Assembly (NCBI RefSeq): GCF_900104725.1
Contig: NZ_LT629758.1
Span: 2,418,001 to 2,482,000, forward strand
Source: Actinoplanes derwentensis
Lineage (GTDB): Bacteria; Actinomycetota; Actinomycetes; Mycobacteriales; Micromonosporaceae
Reading direction: 5' to 3'
DNA length: 64,000 bases
Each line of letters opens with the position of its first letter. Position 1 is the first letter of the stretch. The position numbers and the translations under genes were made by a program. The notes below the pieces were generated by a model. It was not told the DNA's origin, ran no database searches, and saw nothing but the letters and a program-made list of their open reading frames with translations. This document shows, piece after piece, positions 60,799 through 64,000 of the stretch.

Positions 60799-63759
60799 AT
60801 GAGACGTGCGTCCAGGTTCGCTTCGCTGACAGCCGCCACCGTCCTCACCGTGACACCGATGCCGGCGTTCGCCGCCGAACCGATCGAGCAGGAGCCGGGG
60901 GTGACCCTCCGGACGTACGACATCGGGGTGCCGCTCAGCCGGATCTGTGAACTCAAGCCCGGCCAGACCCCCAACGTGGACAAGCTGATGCCCACCGTCG
61001 ACTGGTCCACCGACGAACAGTTCGGTCTGCAGTCCAACTTCGTCACACACGCCCTGGCCAACCTCACCGCGCCGGCGGCCGGCTCCTACCGGTTCCGGTT
61101 GACCAGCGACGACGGCTCGAAGCTGTGGATCGGCGACAAGCTGGTCATCGACCACGACGGGCTGCACGGTTCGGCGGCGAAGGAGGGCGTGATCGACCTG
61201 ACGGCGGGCCTGCACCCGCTGCGTGTCGAGCACTTCGAGGCCGGCGGCGGTCAGGAGCTGCGGCTGGCCTGGCGGGCGCCGGGCGCCGACGACTTCACGA
61301 TCGTGCCAGCCGGTGCGCTGACCACCGACGCGGGTGTGGTGCGGGTGACCGCGCCGGGGCGCAAGGAGTGTGTCTCCGGCACCGACACGCCCGGTGACGG
61401 GCTGCCGCTGACCGCGGTCAACCCCGGTTACACGCTCACCGATCTGCGCCCGCCGGGCTTCGAACCGCAGGTCACCGGTATCGCGTGGCGGCCGGACAAG
61501 AAGATGGTGATCACCACGTGGGGTGGCTCGGACGAGGTAGCCGGCAAGGTCTATCTGGTCTCGAACGTGACCGGGCGGACCGGGCCGGCCAGTGTGACGT
61601 ACCAGGAGATCGCCTCCGGCCTCAAAGAGCCGATGGGTGTGGCAGTCGTCGACGGTTCGGTCTACGTGACGCAGAAACACGAGCTGACCGAACTGCGGGA
61701 CACCGACGGTGACCAGGTCCTCGACACCCGCCGCACGGTGGCGGTCTGGCCGTTCGGCGGCAACTTCCACGAGTTCGCGTTCGGTCTGCTCTACCGCGAC
61801 GGCGACTTCCACCTCAACCTGTCGGTGTCGATCAACCTGGGCGGCGCCACCACCGACCCGCAGCCGGTCGGCGGGCGCGGCACGCACATCGTGGTCAACC
61901 GCAGGAGCGGCAAGGTCACCACCCTCGCCGGTGGTCTGCGGACCCCGAACGGCATCGGCTGGGGGCCGGACCACTCGATCTACGTGACCGACAACCAGGG
62001 CGGATGGCTGCCGTCGTCGAAACTGATCAAGATCAAAGACAAGGCTTTCTACAATCACTACACCAACCCCGACGGGCCGTACGATGCCCGACCGGTGACC
62101 CGGCCGGTGCTGTGGATGCCGCAGAACCAGATCGGCAACTCCCCCAGCACTCCGGTCTTCCTGGACTCCGGCCCGTACAAGAACCAGGTCTTGATCGGTG
62201 ATGTCACCTATGGAGGCTTGCAGCGCGCCGCGCTGGAGACCGTCAACGGTGTCGAACAAGGCGCGATCTTCCGGCACACCCAGGGTCTGGAAGCCGGCAT
62301 CAACCGGGTGTCACTCGGCCCCGACGGCGCGATCTACGTCGGCGGGCTCGGTGCCGACGGCAACTGGGGCCAGGAGGGCAAACTGCGGTTCGGACTGCAG
62401 AAACTCACCCCGAACGGCACCAGCGTGTTCGACATGAGGACGATGAAGGTCACCGGGGACGGCTTCAAGATCGAGTACACCGAGCCGCTGTCCGACACCA
62501 CCGTGGCGAAGCTGGCCACCGCGTACCAGATCGAACAGTGGCGGTATGTCGCGACCGAACAGTACGGCGGTCCCGAAGTCGACACCGAGAACCTGGCGGT
62601 GACCGCCGCGAAGGTCTCCGCCGACCGCAGAACGGTCACGCTGACCGTTCCCGGGCTGCGCCGCGACCGGGTCGTGCACCTGCGGTCGCCGCGCCCGTTC
62701 GCGTCCCGTGACGGCGAGACGCTGTGGAGCACCGAAGCCTGGTACACCGTGAACGAACTGCCCGGCAAGCCGGTCCAGCAGGTGTTCTACGAGGCCGAGG
62801 AGGGTTACCGGGAAGGCGGCGCGACCCTGGCGAAGGATCACCGCGGTTACTCGGGCATCGGTTTCACCGCCGGTTTCGGCAAACTCAACGCGTCCACCAC
62901 CATGCACGTGAGCGTGGACAAGGCCGGCGAGTACGCGGTCGGGCTGCGCTACTCCAACGGCCCCGACCCGTTCAGCGGCACCAAGACGGTCAGCCTGCAC
63001 GTCAACAACCGCAAAGTGAAGCAGGTGCCGTTGCCGACCACTGTCACCTGGGAGGAGTGGGCGACCGCCACCTCGACAGTGCACCTGCGCAAGGGCCTCA
63101 ACACCGTCACGTACCGCATCGACGCCCTCGACACCGGCCACGTCAACCTGGACCTGATCAGTGTCCGGAAACCCGGCGAGCGGGTCGTCCTGTTCGACGG
63201 CGGCGACCTGGACGACTGGCAGCACACCGACGGCCGGCGTCCCGAGTGGCCGCTGACCGGCGGCAACGCCACCGAGGTGTGTTGCGGGGACCTCCGGACC
63301 AAGGAGGCGTACGGGGACTACAAGCTGCACGTGGAGTTCAAGGTTCCGCTGCTGCCGCCCGACGTGACCGGGCAGAACCGTGGCAACAGTGGCGTCTACC
63401 AGCAGGAACGCTACGAACTGCAGATCCTGGACTCGTACGGTGACACCACTCCGGCCGACAACGAAGCCGGTGCCGTCTACACGGTGAAGGCACCGGACTT
63501 CAACGCCGCCACCGCACCGGAGACCTGGCAGACGTACGACATCACGTTCCGGGCCGCCCGCTACGACACGGCCGGAGCCAAGACGTCGAACGCCCGCATC
63601 ACCGTCGTCTGGAACGGCCGCAAGGTCCACGACAACCTCGAGATCCCGCGCGGGACCGGCGGCAACATCCCGGAAGGCCCGTCCACCGGCGCCATCCGCT
63701 TGCAGGACCACGGCAACAAGGTCCAGTACCGCAACGTCTGGATCGAACCGGCCGCCTGA
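60799..63759 (+). CDS. Secreted PA14 / beta-propeller / CBM35-like / DUF1080 protein
   Basis: A 986-aa protein. ATG 60799 has GGGAG 5 nt upstream. The signal peptide ends near residue 25. A PA14 domain spans about 40-180 (FRLTSDDGSKLWIGDKLVID). A sorbosone-dehydrogenase/NHL-like propeller spans about 215-590 (MGVAVVDGSVYVTQKHELTE; GGLRTPNGIGWGPDHSIYVT). A CBM35/6-like jelly roll follows from about 660 (VFYEAEEGYREGGATLAKDH). A C-terminal DUF1080 (3-keto-disaccharide hydrolase/lyase-like) domain begins near 795 (VVLFDGGDLDDWQHTDGR; GNSGVYQQERYELQILDSYG). The parts suggest extracellular oxidation or cleavage of a glycan. The exact reaction is inference. Confidence 0.88.
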   Translation: MRRASRFASLTAATVLTVTPMPAFAAEPIEQEPGVTLRTYDIGVPLSRICELKPGQTPNVDKLMPTVDWSTDEQFGLQSNFVTHALANLTAPAAGSYRFRLTSDDGSKLWIGDKLVIDHDGLHGSAAKEGVIDLTAGLHPLRVEHFEAGGGQELRLAWRAPGADDFTIVPAGALTTDAGVVRVTAPGRKECVSGTDTPGDGLPLTAVNPGYTLTDLRPPGFEPQVTGIAWRPDKKMVITTWGGSDEVAGKVYLVSNVTGRTGPASVTYQEIASGLKEPMGVAVVDGSVYVTQKHELTELRDTDGDQVLDTRRTVAVWPFGGNFHEFAFGLLYRDGDFHLNLSVSINLGGATTDPQPVGGRGTHIVVNRRSGKVTTLAGGLRTPNGIGWGPDHSIYVTDNQGGWLPSSKLIKIKDKAFYNHYTNPDGPYDARPVTRPVLWMPQNQIGNSPSTPVFLDSGPYKNQVLIGDVTYGGLQRAALETVNGVEQGAIFRHTQGLEAGINRVSLGPDGAIYVGGLGADGNWGQEGKLRFGLQKLTPNGTSVFDMRTMKVTGDGFKIEYTEPLSDTTVAKLATAYQIEQWRYVATEQYGGPEVDTENLAVTAAKVSADRRTVTLTVPGLRRDRVVHLRSPRPFASRDGETLWSTEAWYTVNELPGKPVQQVFYEAEEGYREGGATLAKDHRGYSGIGFTAGFGKLNASTTMHVSVDKAGEYAVGLRYSNGPDPFSGTKTVSLHVNNRKVKQVPLPTTVTWEEWATATSTVHLRKGLNTVTYRIDALDTGHVNLDLISVRKPGERVVLFDGGDLDDWQHTDGRRPEWPLTGGNATEVCCGDLRTKEAYGDYKLHVEFKVPLLPPDVTGQNRGNSGVYQQERYELQILDSYGDTTPADNEAGAVYTVKAPDFNAATAPETWQTYDITFRAARYDTAGAKTSNARITVVWNGRKVHDNLEIPRGTGGNIPEGPSTGAIRLQDHGNKVQYRNVWIEPAA

Positions 63760-63764
63760 CAGTT

Positions 63765-63793
63765 GTGCCCCGGCGGTCCTGCTGCCGGGGCAC
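63765..63793 (+). terminator. Hairpin terminator after the PA14/DUF1080 gene
   Basis: A perfect 10-bp stem (63765-63774 with 63784-63793) and 9-nt loop, 6 nt after the stop codon. The remaining 207 bases of the window hold no supported gene. Confidence 0.8.
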
Positions 63794-64000
63794 ACGTCCA
63801 GGTTCGGACGACGACGGAAAACAACGGATCCTCACCTTCGCCGACCCTGAGATCGCGGCGCGGACGCCAGGCTCGCAGTGCAACACCGGTGTATCCGGTC
63901 GAGTGCTGCTAGATGGCGTCAGCGGATCCGGAATGCGAAGGCATCATTGTCAACAGCACGACCCGCCAGATCAGTGTCGTCATCAGCAAGACGTCAGCAC

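Overview
This is a high-GC actinomycete chromosome segment. GTG and TTG starts are frequent, third codon positions are G/C rich, and several promoters appear leaderless. The gene types fit a filamentous soil actinomycete: large secreted subtilases, BTAD-ATPase regulators, GH3 and beta-helix carbohydrate enzymes, DesK/DesR systems and F420/FMN split-barrel proteins. Gene style suggests Micromonosporaceae (Actinoplanes-like); that family assignment is inference. No rRNA, tRNA, CRISPR array, intact transposon or phage module was recognised.

Layout. 0-9.5 kb: phospholipase D-like protein, an ATPase/TPR regulator, a large subtilase, and two alpha/beta hydrolases, one lacking its nucleophile serine. 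9.5-17.4 kb: orphan LuxR regulators, an AMP-forming acyl-CoA ligase, a secreted cupin and a plant-type class II ketol-acid reductoisomerase, separated by much gene debris. 17.4-20.2 kb: secreted S33 peptidase and two FMN/F420 split-barrel proteins. 20.2-29.4 kb: three SARP-like BTAD-ATPase regulators (one truncated) plus a LuxR regulator. 29.5-35 kb: lipoproteins, a pterin-dehydratase/VOC fusion, a cupin and a GH3 enzyme with a LacI-type operator. 35-46.5 kb: XRE-NB-ARC-TPR regulator, chloroperoxidase-like hydrolase, an AbiEii-type pair, a second subtilase, a phosphotransferase/nucleotidyltransferase pair and a double-truncation scar. 46.5-64 kb: CBM32-like/beta-helix secreted enzyme, a release-factor-like gene broken at CTTTGAC, a coupled operon of DesK kinase, response regulator and Ser/Thr kinase-ATPase-GAF-GGDEF protein facing an ABC-2 exporter, a DM9 protein, and two large secreted proteins.

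Common threads. The window is dense in signal-transduction ATPases (six) and unpartnered LuxR regulators, and rich in secreted degradative enzymes. Two carbohydrate genes 15 kb apart share near-identical GAGCGCTC palindromes and may belong to one sugar-responsive regulon. At least nine loci are decayed or frameshifted, so this looks like an accessory region under turnover. The best candidates for undescribed biology are the release-factor-like gene with an RF2-style frameshift heptamer, the four-layer coupled signalling operon, and the PA14/propeller/CBM/DUF1080 protein.
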